Source of the DNA: a virus
IMG/VR virus record: IMGVR_UViG_3300023174_000176
Span: 1-61,407 of that record
DNA: 61,407 nt
Direction: 5' to 3' (one strand)
Positions 50,092 to 58,099 of this stretch are shown one piece after another. Position numbers and translations under genes: made by a program. Within the stretch, counting starts at the first letter, position 1. The number at the start of each line of letters is the position of its first letter. The notes beneath the pieces were generated by a model that did not search any database, was not told the origin of the DNA, and saw only the letters and a program-made list of their open reading frames with translations.

Positions 50092-51048
50092 ATGGCGATT
50101 GAAATAGGACCAGGTTGGACAATAGGTGGTGGGATAACAGTTTCAACTCCGCCGCCATCAGAAGCAACTGCTGGTTGGTATGCAGGCGGTGCTCCTCCAT
50201 ACGTACTATCAACGATTCAGAGGGTTACTTTTGCAACAGATACAGCAACTGCTAGTAACCGCGGTCCGTTAACGGTAGCTCGTATGACTGCAGGAGCAGT
50301 TAGCACACTTACATATGGATGGGTAGCTGCTGGCTATTTTCCAGAAACATCAACTGTAGAACGTATTACTTTTGCAAGCGACACCGGTGCAACAAGTACA
50401 AGAGGCCCGGTTCTATCAAGAAATGCATTAAGTGGTGCAGGAAATGATACCTATGGTTGGTTTAGTGGATGGGACAATCCCCCACCCGGAAAATCAACAG
50501 TAGACCGTATTACATATGCAAACGATACCGCAACTGCAAGTGTGCGTGGTCCATTAAGCGCAGCCAAAAGGTATATGGGTTCCACTGGTAATAGTAGTTA
50601 TGGTTGGTGGGCCGGCGGCCTAGCCTCTCCAGGTACTACCGTATATGCTACTATGGACCGTATTGATTATGCAAATGATACTGCTACTGCTAGTGTTCGC
50701 GGAAGCTTAAATGTAGCAACGACAGGTTTATCAGCAACGACCGATACATCAACTTATGGTTGGTTTGCCGGTGGGTCAACTTCTCCGGGATCTATTGTAT
50801 CTAATATAGATAGAATGACATTTGCCAATGATACTGCAACTACATCTGCACGTGGACCATTAACACTAGCTAAAACTAAGATAGGCGGTACCGGAAATAC
50901 AACGTACGGATATTACGGTGGAGGAAATAGCCCGGCTGTATCTACTGTACAGCGTATTACATATGCAACTGATACAGCAACGGCCAGTACAAGAGGGCCA
51001 TTAGTTGCAGCCGCATATGGTACTGCTGCATGTTCAGGAATACAATAA
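50092..51048 (+). CDS. Six-repeat propeller-like protein (YGWFGGG family), copy 3
   Basis: A 318-residue member: leader MAIEIGPGWTIGGGITVSTP and Pro linker, then six repeats (GWYAGGAPP, GWVAAGYFP, GWFSGWDNP, GWWAGGLAS, GWFAGGSTS, GYYGGGNSP) each with the RITFATDTATASxRGPL core. It ends CSGIQ. It has a double late promoter and RBS AAAGGAA, and starts a run of four family members. Confidence 0.8.
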   Translation: MAIEIGPGWTIGGGITVSTPPPSEATAGWYAGGAPPYVLSTIQRVTFATDTATASNRGPLTVARMTAGAVSTLTYGWVAAGYFPETSTVERITFASDTGATSTRGPVLSRNALSGAGNDTYGWFSGWDNPPPGKSTVDRITYANDTATASVRGPLSAAKRYMGSTGNSSYGWWAGGLASPGTTVYATMDRIDYANDTATASVRGSLNVATTGLSATTDTSTYGWFAGGSTSPGSIVSNIDRMTFANDTATTSARGPLTLAKTKIGGTGNTTYGYYGGGNSPAVSTVQRITYATDTATASTRGPLVAAAYGTAACSGIQ

Positions 51049-51063
51049 AATAAAGGTTAAATA

Positions 51064-52020
51064 ATGAGTATAACAATATCAGGTGGATTTACAATGGCAG
51101 GCGGTGGATTTACACTAGTTCCCCCACCCTCAACAAATCCAACTGCAGGATGGTTTGGTGGCGGATCATATGGCGGATACAAATCATTGGTAAACCGTAT
51201 TACATTTGCAACTGATACAGCTACTGCATCAGTTAGAGGTCCTTTGAGTTTGGCTAGAGGAGGTCTTGCTGGCACCGGTAATACAACATATGGTTGGTTT
51301 GGTGGTGGTACCGGACCAACTACTTCATTAGTGGACCGTATTACGTACTCAACTGACACCGATACTGCAACTACTAGAGGTCCGTTAACGGCTGTTGCTT
51401 ATGGACAGGGAGCTACTGGTACATCAACTAATGGCTGGTTTGGTGGTGGATTTGTTGGCGGTAACGTTTCTGCTGTTTATAGAATAACATACGTTACAGA
51501 TACTGCAACTGCAAGTTCACGTGGCCCGTTAAGTTCTGCTAGATATGGTTTGGCAGCAACTACAGATAATACTACATATGGGTGGTTTGGTGGCGGTGCT
51601 AACGCTGCTCCAAGATCAATAGTGGATCGTATTACATATGCAACAGATACTGATACAGCAAGCGTAAGAGGTTCACTAACTGAAGTTAGTAGATTTAATG
51701 CCGGTACCGGCACTACAACTTATGGATATTTTGCAGGAGGTTACTTTCCGGCAGCTCCTTACTATCTGTCTATTGTAAATAGGATAACATATGCAACTGA
51801 TACTGCTACTGCAACTGCACGTGGCCCATTAAGTCAAGCAAGGACTCAGTTAGCGGCTGTTGGCAATGATACTTATGGATATTTTGGTGGTGGAGATGGT
51901 TCCCCTGCTACTTCTACTATAGACCGTATTACATATGCAACCGATACTGCAACCGCTACTAGTGTAGGACCAATGAGTCAAGTAAATAGACTTTATGCAG
52001 GAACTTCGGGTATACAATAA
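51064..52020 (+). CDS. Six-repeat propeller-like protein (YGWFGGG family), copy 4
   Basis: A 318-residue member, 15 bases after copy 3. Leader MSITISGGFTMAGGGFTLVP, Pro linker, six well-kept repeats (FGGGSYGGY, FGGGTGPTT, FGGGFVGGN, FGGGANAAP, FAGGYFPAA, FGGGDGSPA). It has the most regular blades of the set and the same SGIQ ending. The loops after FGGG vary most, and are where ligand contacts would be expected if this is a receptor binder. Confidence 0.8.
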   Translation: MSITISGGFTMAGGGFTLVPPPSTNPTAGWFGGGSYGGYKSLVNRITFATDTATASVRGPLSLARGGLAGTGNTTYGWFGGGTGPTTSLVDRITYSTDTDTATTRGPLTAVAYGQGATGTSTNGWFGGGFVGGNVSAVYRITYVTDTATASSRGPLSSARYGLAATTDNTTYGWFGGGANAAPRSIVDRITYATDTDTASVRGSLTEVSRFNAGTGTTTYGYFAGGYFPAAPYYLSIVNRITYATDTATATARGPLSQARTQLAAVGNDTYGYFGGGDGSPATSTIDRITYATDTATATSVGPMSQVNRLYAGTSGIQ

Positions 52021-52035
52021 AATAAAGGAATAAGA

Positions 52036-52103
52036 ATGTCAGTAACATTTAGTGGTGGAATAACATTTACAGGTGGTGGGTTTAGTTTTACAGCCGCACC
52101 TCC
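52036..52103 (+). repeat. 68-base exact repeat, copy A (propeller gene start)
   Basis: Identical to 53020-53087, from the ATG through MSVTFSGGITFTGGGFSFTA and the following Ala-Pro. The sequences diverge abruptly after it. Confidence 0.92.
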
Positions 52104-53007
52104 TTCATCAGCTACTGCAGGATGGTTTGGTGGCGGGTATGTATCATCTATTCCTTTCCCAAATAGACAGTTATCTACCGTTCAACGTATTACATTTGCA
52201 ACAGATACTGCAACCGCTACTATTAGAGGGCCACTAAGTGCCGGCCGACAATCAGGATCAGGTACAAGTACATTTACATATGGTTGGTTTGGTGGAGGAT
52301 ATAATGTACCTACTGCATTATCTTCTATTGACCGTATTACTTTTGCAAGTGATACTAGTACAAGTAGTACAAGGGGACCGCTAGCAATTGCAACTAATAA
52401 ACTAACTAGTACTGGTACTGATAGTTACGGTTGGTTTGTCGGTGGTTTTTTTCCGAGTGGTTTATTATCATCCAATGTACAACGGGTAGATTATGCAGCC
52501 GACACCGCCACTGCAAGTCAGCGAGGCAAGTTATATTCACCTTTTAGAAGTCAAGGGGGAGTAGGTGATACTACTTATGGCTGGTTTGTCGGAGGCACAA
52601 ATCCGGCTACTTCATACATACAAAGAATTATATATGCTACAGATACTGCAACTGGATCTTTAAGAGGTTCGTTAGATGCTAGCCGATATGCAATGGGTAC
52701 CGTTGGTACTAATACATATGGTTGGTTTGCCGGTGGGTTTCAGCCAGGGAAAGGGGGTGTATCTAGCATATCTCGTATGGAGTATGCTACTGATACTGCG
52801 ATCACTTCTAGTAGAGGGCCACTTACTGGCAGCCGCTATAATAATTCCGGGGTAGCGGATACTACATATGGTTGGTTTGGTGGAGATACAACACCAACAA
52901 CTAATATTAATCGTATTATATTTGCAACAGATACAGCTACTGCTACTAGTAGAGGGCCGTTAGCAACTGCTAGTGGTTATATGGGTTCCGTTTCAGGTAT
53001 ACAATAA
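52036..53007 (+). CDS. Six-repeat propeller-like protein (YGWFGGG family), copy 5
   Basis: A 323-residue member with six repeats (FGGGYVSSI, FGGGYNVPT, FVGGFFPSG, FVGGTNPAT, FAGGFQPGK, FGGDTTPTT). Its first 68 bases are identical to the start of the next, shorter gene. RBS AAAGGAA; same SGIQ ending. The 5' identity shows recent duplication or gene conversion in the array. Confidence 0.8.
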   Translation: MSVTFSGGITFTGGGFSFTAAPPSSATAGWFGGGYVSSIPFPNRQLSTVQRITFATDTATATIRGPLSAGRQSGSGTSTFTYGWFGGGYNVPTALSSIDRITFASDTSTSSTRGPLAIATNKLTSTGTDSYGWFVGGFFPSGLLSSNVQRVDYAADTATASQRGKLYSPFRSQGGVGDTTYGWFVGGTNPATSYIQRIIYATDTATGSLRGSLDASRYAMGTVGTNTYGWFAGGFQPGKGGVSSISRMEYATDTAITSSRGPLTGSRYNNSGVADTTYGWFGGDTTPTTNINRIIFATDTATATSRGPLATASGYMGSVSGIQ

Positions 53008-53019
53008 AAAGGATTTATA

Positions 53020-53087
53020 ATGTCAGTAACATTTAGTGGTGGAATAACATTTACAGGTGGTGGGTTTAGTTTTACAGCCGCACCTCC
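53020..53087 (+). repeat. 68-base exact repeat, copy B (mini-propeller gene start)
   Basis: Second copy of the repeat at 52036-52103; offset 984 bases. It gives a ready target for homologous recombination that would delete or swap copy 5. Confidence 0.92.
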
Positions 53088-53394
53088 ACCTACTGCAACA
53101 AATGGTTGGTGGGCAGGCGGTGCGCCATCAAACTCTGCAGTATCACGTATTACTTTTGCTACTGATACAGATTCTGCTACTACTAGAGGACCATTAGCAT
53201 TTAGTCAATTTGATGGTCCTGGTTCAACTGGTAATGGTAATTATGGTTGGTTTGGTGGTGGCTACACTCCTGGACTAGGAACACTTAGTTCAGTTGACCG
53301 AGTAGATTATAGTAATGACACTATTACTGCATCTACTAGGGGTAATACCGGAAGATATGTGCAAGATTTGGGCGCTACAGCAAATATACCGTAA
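53020..53394 (+). CDS. Two-repeat mini version of the propeller family
   Basis: A 124-residue protein with the complete leader, Pro linker and only two repeats (GWWAGGAPSNSAV, GWFGGGYTPGLG), ending ATANIP instead of SGIQ. RBS AAAAGGA. Two blades cannot close a propeller alone, so it must oligomerise or be non-functional. It is the last member of the array. Confidence 0.72.
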   Translation: MSVTFSGGITFTGGGFSFTAAPPPTATNGWWAGGAPSNSAVSRITFATDTDSATTRGPLAFSQFDGPGSTGNGNYGWFGGGYTPGLGTLSSVDRVDYSNDTITASTRGNTGRYVQDLGATANIP

Positions 53395-53411
53395 AAAGGT
53401 ATCCAATAATA

Positions 53412-53440
53412 TTGCAACATATTTCATGTTATGCTATAAT
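53412..53440 (+). promoter_or_regulatory. Sigma70-type promoter for the TilS-like gene, leaderless spacing
   Basis: TTGCAA (53412-53417), 17-base spacer, TATAAT (53435-53440). The -10 box ends six bases before the ATG at 53447. Confidence 0.75.
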
Positions 53441-53446
53441 GCATAA

Positions 53447-54043
53447 ATGATTAAGATTACAGTTCCATTACCCAAAAGTATCACAATCGCATTCAGTGGC
53501 GGTGTTGACTCTTGCGCTATCGTTGACTTTCTAAGTCGTAAACACGATGTCTCTTGTGCTTATTATCATCATGGTACTGAACATAGTAACAAAGCACTAG
53601 ATTTTGTATCTAACTTCTGTGAGGATAGAAATCTTCCATTATATTTAGGTGTACTAAATCGTGATAAACCTAAATCAATGAGCCAGGAAGAATTCTGGAG
53701 AGAAGAACGCTATAAATATTTCTCTACACTTGGTCCGGTTATTACCGCTCATCACTTGGATGACTGCGTAGAAACATATATCTGGTCAAGTCTTCATGGT
53801 ACACCCAAAGTTATTCCATTAACAAGAAACAATGTACTAAGACCATTTCTCACAACAAGAAAAGAAGATTTCATCTATTGGTGCGAAAGTCATAACATTG
53901 AATGGTGTGAGGATAAGTCTAATAAAAATAACAAATATATCCGCAATTACATTCGCAATGAACTAATGCCACACGCATTACGAGTTAACCCAGGTTTACA
54001 TAAAACGGTTAAAAAGATTGTAGAAGGTAAACAAAATACTTGA
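53447..54043 (+). CDS. TilS-like PP-loop ATPase (tRNA-Ile lysidine synthetase-like)
   Basis: A 198-residue N-type PP-loop protein: SGGVDS at residues 17-22, VITAHHLDDCVETYIWSSLH near 98-117, RPFLTTRKEDFIYWCESHNI and the IRNYIRNELMP motif, all typical of TilS and related TtcA/MesJ proteins. TilS turns cytidine 34 of a tRNA-Ile into lysidine so that it reads AUA. It is short (catalytic domain only). In an AT-rich phage that uses ATA often, protecting or boosting that tRNA would be useful; that link is inference. Confidence 0.82.
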   Translation: MIKITVPLPKSITIAFSGGVDSCAIVDFLSRKHDVSCAYYHHGTEHSNKALDFVSNFCEDRNLPLYLGVLNRDKPKSMSQEEFWREERYKYFSTLGPVITAHHLDDCVETYIWSSLHGTPKVIPLTRNNVLRPFLTTRKEDFIYWCESHNIEWCEDKSNKNNKYIRNYIRNELMPHALRVNPGLHKTVKKIVEGKQNT

Positions 54044-54068
54044 CTTCCCTGCACAATTCAAGTATACT
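54040..54068 (+). promoter_or_regulatory. Strong sigma70-type promoter
   Basis: TTGACT (54040-54045), 17-base spacer, TATACT (54063-54068). A normal leader with RBS AAGGAG precedes the ATG at 54092. It overlaps the end of the TilS-like gene and should drive the DsbA-like and polymerase genes early. Confidence 0.8.
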
Positions 54069-54091
54069 AACTAATTATTTAAGGAGAAACT

Positions 54092-54358
54092 ATGTCGGAT
54101 TATAACAGAACGTTTAATGGTGAAGCAAAAATTAAGCTTACCCAAATCGTAAATGAAGGGATGCATGTACTACATGAAATTGATACATTGAATGGTGGAT
54201 TAAATGACACTATTAAAGCGGTGGCTGATGAGCTGGAAATTAAAGCCAGTACACTAAAGAAAGCAATTAAAATTGCACACAAGGCATCATTAGGTCAGAC
54301 TAACAAGGATCACGATGAACTCAACACAATCCTAGAAACTGTAGGGAAAACCCTTTAA
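54092..54358 (+). CDS. DsbA-like dsDNA-binding protein (T4 DsbA type)
   Basis: An 88-residue helical protein (AKIKLTQIVNEGMHVLHEID, then IKAVADELEIKASTLKKAIK and DELNTILETVGK). Size and pattern resemble T4 DsbA, a small double-stranded-DNA-binding protein reported to aid late transcription. This is not the disulfide oxidoreductase of the same name. It overlaps the polymerase N-terminal gene by one base and has a strong host-type promoter, so it is probably early. Confidence 0.6.
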   Translation: MSDYNRTFNGEAKIKLTQIVNEGMHVLHEIDTLNGGLNDTIKAVADELEIKASTLKKAIKIAHKASLGQTNKDHDELNTILETVGKTL

Positions 54359-54747
54359 TGTCATATGTGGATGCTATTCACAGTAGGGATGAAGACCGTA
54401 TCTATGTAGTAGAAAGAAACAAAGACGGCAAAAGAGAATATAAAGAATATCCTACAAATTACGTATTGTATTATCCTGATCCTAAAGGTAAACATCGTAG
54501 CATATATGGTGATCCAGTCAGTCGTTTTAGTACTCGCAAACGACAAGAGTTTGAAAAAGAAAGACGCATCCACTCAAATAAAAAACTATTTGAGAGTGAT
54601 GTACCAGTCGTCTTCCGTTGTCTAAGTGAAAACTATCTTGGCATTGATGCACCTAAACTTCATACATGTTTCTTTGACATTGAGGTTGATTGGAAGCCCG
54701 CAGAGGTTGATGAAAATGTTAAGGTAAGGATACGTAAAAAAGAATAA
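54358..54747 (+). CDS. 43A: DNA polymerase family B, N-terminal fragment (gp43A)
   Basis: A 129-residue protein equal to the beginning of T4-type gp43: IYVVERNKDGKREYKEYPTN, PVVFRCLSENYLGIDAPKLH, and CFFDIEVDW with exonuclease motif I (Asp107, Glu109). It stops soon after motif I; the rest of the enzyme starts at 55512 beyond an HNH endonuclease gene. The two parts must assemble to give proofreading, as in split gp43 of some Aeromonas phages. The last residues (VRIRKKE) are probably derived from the insertion junction. Confidence 0.88.
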   Translation: MSYVDAIHSRDEDRIYVVERNKDGKREYKEYPTNYVLYYPDPKGKHRSIYGDPVSRFSTRKRQEFEKERRIHSNKKLFESDVPVVFRCLSENYLGIDAPKLHTCFFDIEVDWKPAEVDENVKVRIRKKE

Positions 54748-54773
54748 TTATTTATTGATATTGAGGTAGTTTG

Positions 54774-54781
54774 TATAAATA
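54774..54781 (+). promoter_or_regulatory. Perfect T4 late octamer TATAAATA before the HNH gene
   Basis: TATAAATA 17 bases before the ATG at 54799, with RBS AAGGATT between. The inserted endonuclease gene thus carries its own promoter. Confidence 0.65.
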
Positions 54782-54798
54782 CTAGTATAAGGATTAAT

Positions 54799-55533
54799 AT
54801 GAATTACCACTCTATTTACTACAATTTGATAAATAATGCTCTTATATTAGGTCGCACTAAAAAACCAAACGATGGATTAGACCGCCATCATATTATTCCT
54901 AAAAGCTTAGGAGGTAGTAATGATGCATCTAATTTAGTTTTGCTGACAGGCAAGGAACACTATTTGGCCCATAAATTACTTGTTAAGATGCATATTGGAA
55001 CAAATCGTAAAAAAATGATTTATGCACTTTGGTGGATGTCTAAAACCAAGATTACAGGTAATCATTCAAATAAAACAAGAATTACTTCTAGGGATTACGA
55101 ACATTCTAGAAAATTATTTATTGAAGCCAATGTAAATAATGATCCTATCCGAAAAGCAAAGTTTAAAAAAAACAGGACAGATGGTCTATACAAGTATGAT
55201 AATGCTAGTATGGGTAAATCATTAAGCCGCACTCTTGCCAAATTATCCAAAAAAGATATGAAAGAAAGAATGTTAAATTCTACTATGACTGCTGACCATG
55301 AAGCAAGAGTATTAGCAATAAGAAGGGGTAAAGCTTCAACTATTGAAGTGATAGACTTAAATGGGATAACAGAAACTATATTTTCGGATCAGGTTGTGGA
55401 TAAATTAAATCTATCGTGGCCACAGATAAAATATCGTCTAAAAGCCCATAACGGTTTACTTTTAGACGGTAGAATAGTAAAATTAATAAACAAATATACA
55501 GGTGGTAATAAGTGGAAGAAGAAGAAAAAATAA
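54799..55533 (+). CDS. HNH homing endonuclease splitting gene 43
   Basis: A 244-residue free-standing HNH endonuclease. The motif is at residues 28-58: DRHHIIPKSLGGSNDASNLV, LLTGKEHYLAHKLL. The C-terminal part (IEVIDLNGITETIFSDQVVD, then KLNLSWPQIKYRLKAHNG) resembles a NUMOD-type helix-turn-helix module. It sits inside the polymerase gene, and its 3' end overlaps the second polymerase part by 22 bases. The arrangement recalls MobE in split gp43 genes. It has its own late-type promoter and RBS. Confidence 0.9.
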   Translation: MNYHSIYYNLINNALILGRTKKPNDGLDRHHIIPKSLGGSNDASNLVLLTGKEHYLAHKLLVKMHIGTNRKKMIYALWWMSKTKITGNHSNKTRITSRDYEHSRKLFIEANVNNDPIRKAKFKKNRTDGLYKYDNASMGKSLSRTLAKLSKKDMKERMLNSTMTADHEARVLAIRRGKASTIEVIDLNGITETIFSDQVVDKLNLSWPQIKYRLKAHNGLLLDGRIVKLINKYTGGNKWKKKKK

Positions 55534-58022
55534 TAACAGTCAAAGATTTACGATCATTGCAGAATAAACAGAATTTTGAAGTATGGGATGATCGTTTGGG
55601 TGGATGGGTTGATATTGAACATTCTACTTATATGGTCAAGGGAAAACATGCAGGATTCAGTCCTACTAGTGATCCATTCAATCCTGTAACAGCTATCAGT
55701 TGTTACTTAGATTGGCTAGACCAATTAGTTACATTAGTGATTGCTCCGAAACATATGTCTAGTGAAACAGCCCAAGAAATCACTAATGAGTTTGAGAATA
55801 CAATGCTATTCACAAACGAAAAAGAAATGTTTGACGTTTTCTTTCAATTAATAGATGATGCTGATGTACTAACTGGCTGGAACAGTGAAGGCTATGATAT
55901 TCCCTACATGGTGAATCGTGTTACTAGAGTAATGAGTAAGGATGACACACGCAAGTTCTGCTTGATGGGTCAACTTCCTAAAGCTAGAGAATACGAGCGA
56001 TTCGGTAAAACAGAAACAACTTACGACTTAGTAGGTCGTATTCACTTAGATTATCTACAACTATATAAGAAGTATAACTATGAATCACGCCATAGTTACA
56101 AACTTGATAGTATCGGTGAGATGGAAGTCGGTGAAAACAAAACACAATATGAAGGTACTCTTGACCAACTGTATAACAAAGACTTTAAAAAGTTTATTGA
56201 ATACAATAGACAAGATACTATGTTGTTGGTTAAGATTCACAACAAACTTAAGTTTTTAGAATTAGCTAATCAACTTGCACATGAGAACACAGTACTGCTT
56301 CCAACAGTTATGGGTTCAGTGGCAATGATTGAGATGGCAATTTTTAATGAAGCACACGAACGTGGCTTAGTAGTACCAGATAAAAAACGAAAGGTTGAAA
56401 ATGATGAAGAAGTACAGCAGGCAGCAGGTGCCTTTGTTGCTACGCCGAAAAGAGGCATGCATGAATATGTCGGAGCAGTTGACATTAACTCACTCTATCC
56501 CTCGGTTATTCGTGCCCTCAACATGGCAGGTGAAACCATCGTTGCTCAAGTCAGACAAACTATCACAGACCAATATATGCACGACAAGGGATTACGATTA
56601 GCAAGTGAAAAGAAACGTCACAAAGAAGGTGATGATGCTGTTACAGGAAGTATTCTATGGGAAAATCTGTTTGGTGCATTAGAATATACTGCTATTATGA
56701 ACCAAGAACGTGGTACAATTCTTACTGTTGACTACGAAGATGGTCGTAGTGTAGAAATGTCAGCCGCAGAAATATGGAAGATGATTTTTGATAGTCATAA
56801 GCCCTGGATGTTAAGTGCTAATGGTACAATCTTTACTTATGAAAAAGAAGGTGTCGTACCCGGTCTACTAACTCGCTGGTACTCGGATCGTAAAGAGATG
56901 CAGAAAAAACTCAAAGAAGCAACTACTACAGAGGATAGAGAGTACTGGGACAAACGACAACTTGTTCGTAAGATTTTACTTAACTCAGCGTATGGTGCAT
57001 TGTTAAATGAACATTGTCGTTTCTATGACAAACGTATTGGTCAATCAGTTACATTATCTGGTCGGCAAATTGTTAAGCATATGATGAGTACTATCAATGA
57101 AACAGTTGAAGGTATCTATTCACATGAAGGCAATGCTATTGTGTATGGTGATACTGACAGTTGTTACTTCACAGCTTATCCAACATTAAAGCCACAGATT
57201 GAATCTGGTCTATTAGAGTGGAATAAAGAAACTTGTATTGGATTATATGATGGTATTGCTGACCAAGCTAATGAATCGTTCCCTGCATTTATGGAGAAAG
57301 CTTTTCATGCACCACGTAAGAATGGTGCAATCATTAAAGCAGGACGTGAATTGATTGGTGATCGTGCTATCTTTATCGTTAAGAAGCGTTATGCTATTAA
57401 TATCTTTGACAAAGAAGGTAAACGTAAAGATAAAGACGGACAACTAGGTGATATCAAAGCTATGGGTCTAGACTTGAAACGTGCTGATACTCCCAAGTAT
57501 GTACAAGAATTTTTAATGAATGTACTACAGATGGTTCTACAACAAGGTAAAGGTCGTGATGAGGTTATTGAAGCAGTCAAGGATTTTAAACGTATATTAA
57601 CAGCACAGGATAGTTGGACTAAAGGTTCACCTAAAGGTGTAAACAAACTTACATACTATGGTGACTTAGAATCTAAGAGCATTACAGGTCGTGCAAATAT
57701 GCCCGGTCACGTTAGAGCGGCATTGAATTATAATTACTTACGTAGAGTCAATAACGATAATTATAGTCAAAAGATCATTGATGGTATGAAGGTTGTAGTA
57801 TGTAAACTTAAAAGTAATCCATTAGGTTTTACAAGTGTAGCATATCCAGTAGATGAATTACGTTTACCCAAATGGTTTACAGAATTGCCATTTGATGATT
57901 CAGCAATGGAACAAACGTTAGTAGACGAAAAGATTGATAACTTATTGGGCGTATTAGATTGGGATATTCGTAGTAATACAGATACTAACAGTACATTCAA
58001 TGATTTATTCAGTTTCGGTTAA
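55512..58022 (+). CDS. 43B: DNA polymerase family B, C-terminal part (gp43B)
   Basis: An 836-residue protein with the rest of gp43: exonuclease motif II GWNSEGYDIPY (Asn124, Asp129), motif III EYNRQDTMLL (Tyr231, Asp235), polymerase motif A VDINSLYPSVIR (Asp324), motif B KILLNSAYGALLNE and motif C YGDTDS (545-550). Exonuclease motif I is missing and is in gp43A. Start is GTG at 55512 within the HNH gene, with RBS AGGTGG. The first 45 residues (MEEEEKIITVKDLRSLQNKQ) may be an ancestral insert or junction. It should be the replicative polymerase together with gp43A, gp44 and gp45. Confidence 0.93.
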   Translation: MEEEEKIITVKDLRSLQNKQNFEVWDDRLGGWVDIEHSTYMVKGKHAGFSPTSDPFNPVTAISCYLDWLDQLVTLVIAPKHMSSETAQEITNEFENTMLFTNEKEMFDVFFQLIDDADVLTGWNSEGYDIPYMVNRVTRVMSKDDTRKFCLMGQLPKAREYERFGKTETTYDLVGRIHLDYLQLYKKYNYESRHSYKLDSIGEMEVGENKTQYEGTLDQLYNKDFKKFIEYNRQDTMLLVKIHNKLKFLELANQLAHENTVLLPTVMGSVAMIEMAIFNEAHERGLVVPDKKRKVENDEEVQQAAGAFVATPKRGMHEYVGAVDINSLYPSVIRALNMAGETIVAQVRQTITDQYMHDKGLRLASEKKRHKEGDDAVTGSILWENLFGALEYTAIMNQERGTILTVDYEDGRSVEMSAAEIWKMIFDSHKPWMLSANGTIFTYEKEGVVPGLLTRWYSDRKEMQKKLKEATTTEDREYWDKRQLVRKILLNSAYGALLNEHCRFYDKRIGQSVTLSGRQIVKHMMSTINETVEGIYSHEGNAIVYGDTDSCYFTAYPTLKPQIESGLLEWNKETCIGLYDGIADQANESFPAFMEKAFHAPRKNGAIIKAGRELIGDRAIFIVKKRYAINIFDKEGKRKDKDGQLGDIKAMGLDLKRADTPKYVQEFLMNVLQMVLQQGKGRDEVIEAVKDFKRILTAQDSWTKGSPKGVNKLTYYGDLESKSITGRANMPGHVRAALNYNYLRRVNNDNYSQKIIDGMKVVVCKLKSNPLGFTSVAYPVDELRLPKWFTELPFDDSAMEQTLVDEKIDNLLGVLDWDIRSNTDTNSTFNDLFSFG

Positions 58023-58029
58023 ATTGGTG

Positions 58030-58058
58030 TTGCAATTCGTAATATATTCCATTATAAT
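58030..58058 (+). promoter_or_regulatory. Sigma70-type promoter for the sliding clamp gene
   Basis: TTGCAA (58030-58035), 17-base spacer, TATAAT (58053-58058). The leader has RBS AAAGGAAA before the ATG at 58100. Confidence 0.75.
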
Positions 58059-58072
58059 ACGTATTACAACTA

Positions 58073-58080
58073 CCTAAATA
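58073..58080 (+). promoter_or_regulatory. Weak late-promoter-like octamer (CCTAAATA)
   Basis: CCTAAATA lies between the sigma70-type promoter and the clamp ATG; if active, the clamp gene would be expressed both early and late. Confidence 0.3.
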
Positions 58081-58099
58081 GTTAAAACAAAGGAAAAAC

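Noticed and set aside
42229-53394. Diversity-generating retroelement acting on the propeller genes
   Set aside because: No reverse transcriptase, template repeat or avd-like gene was seen in the window; variation looks like recombination among copies.
54827-54834. GATAAATA inside the HNH gene as a promoter
   Set aside because: It lies in coding sequence with no gene start nearby, and shows that the octamer also arises by chance in this AT-rich DNA.
54748-55511. Group I intron carrying the HNH gene inside gene 43
   Set aside because: Only 51 bases lie between the gp43A stop and the HNH start and the HNH end overlaps gp43B, leaving no room for the intron core; gp43B also has its own GTG and RBS.
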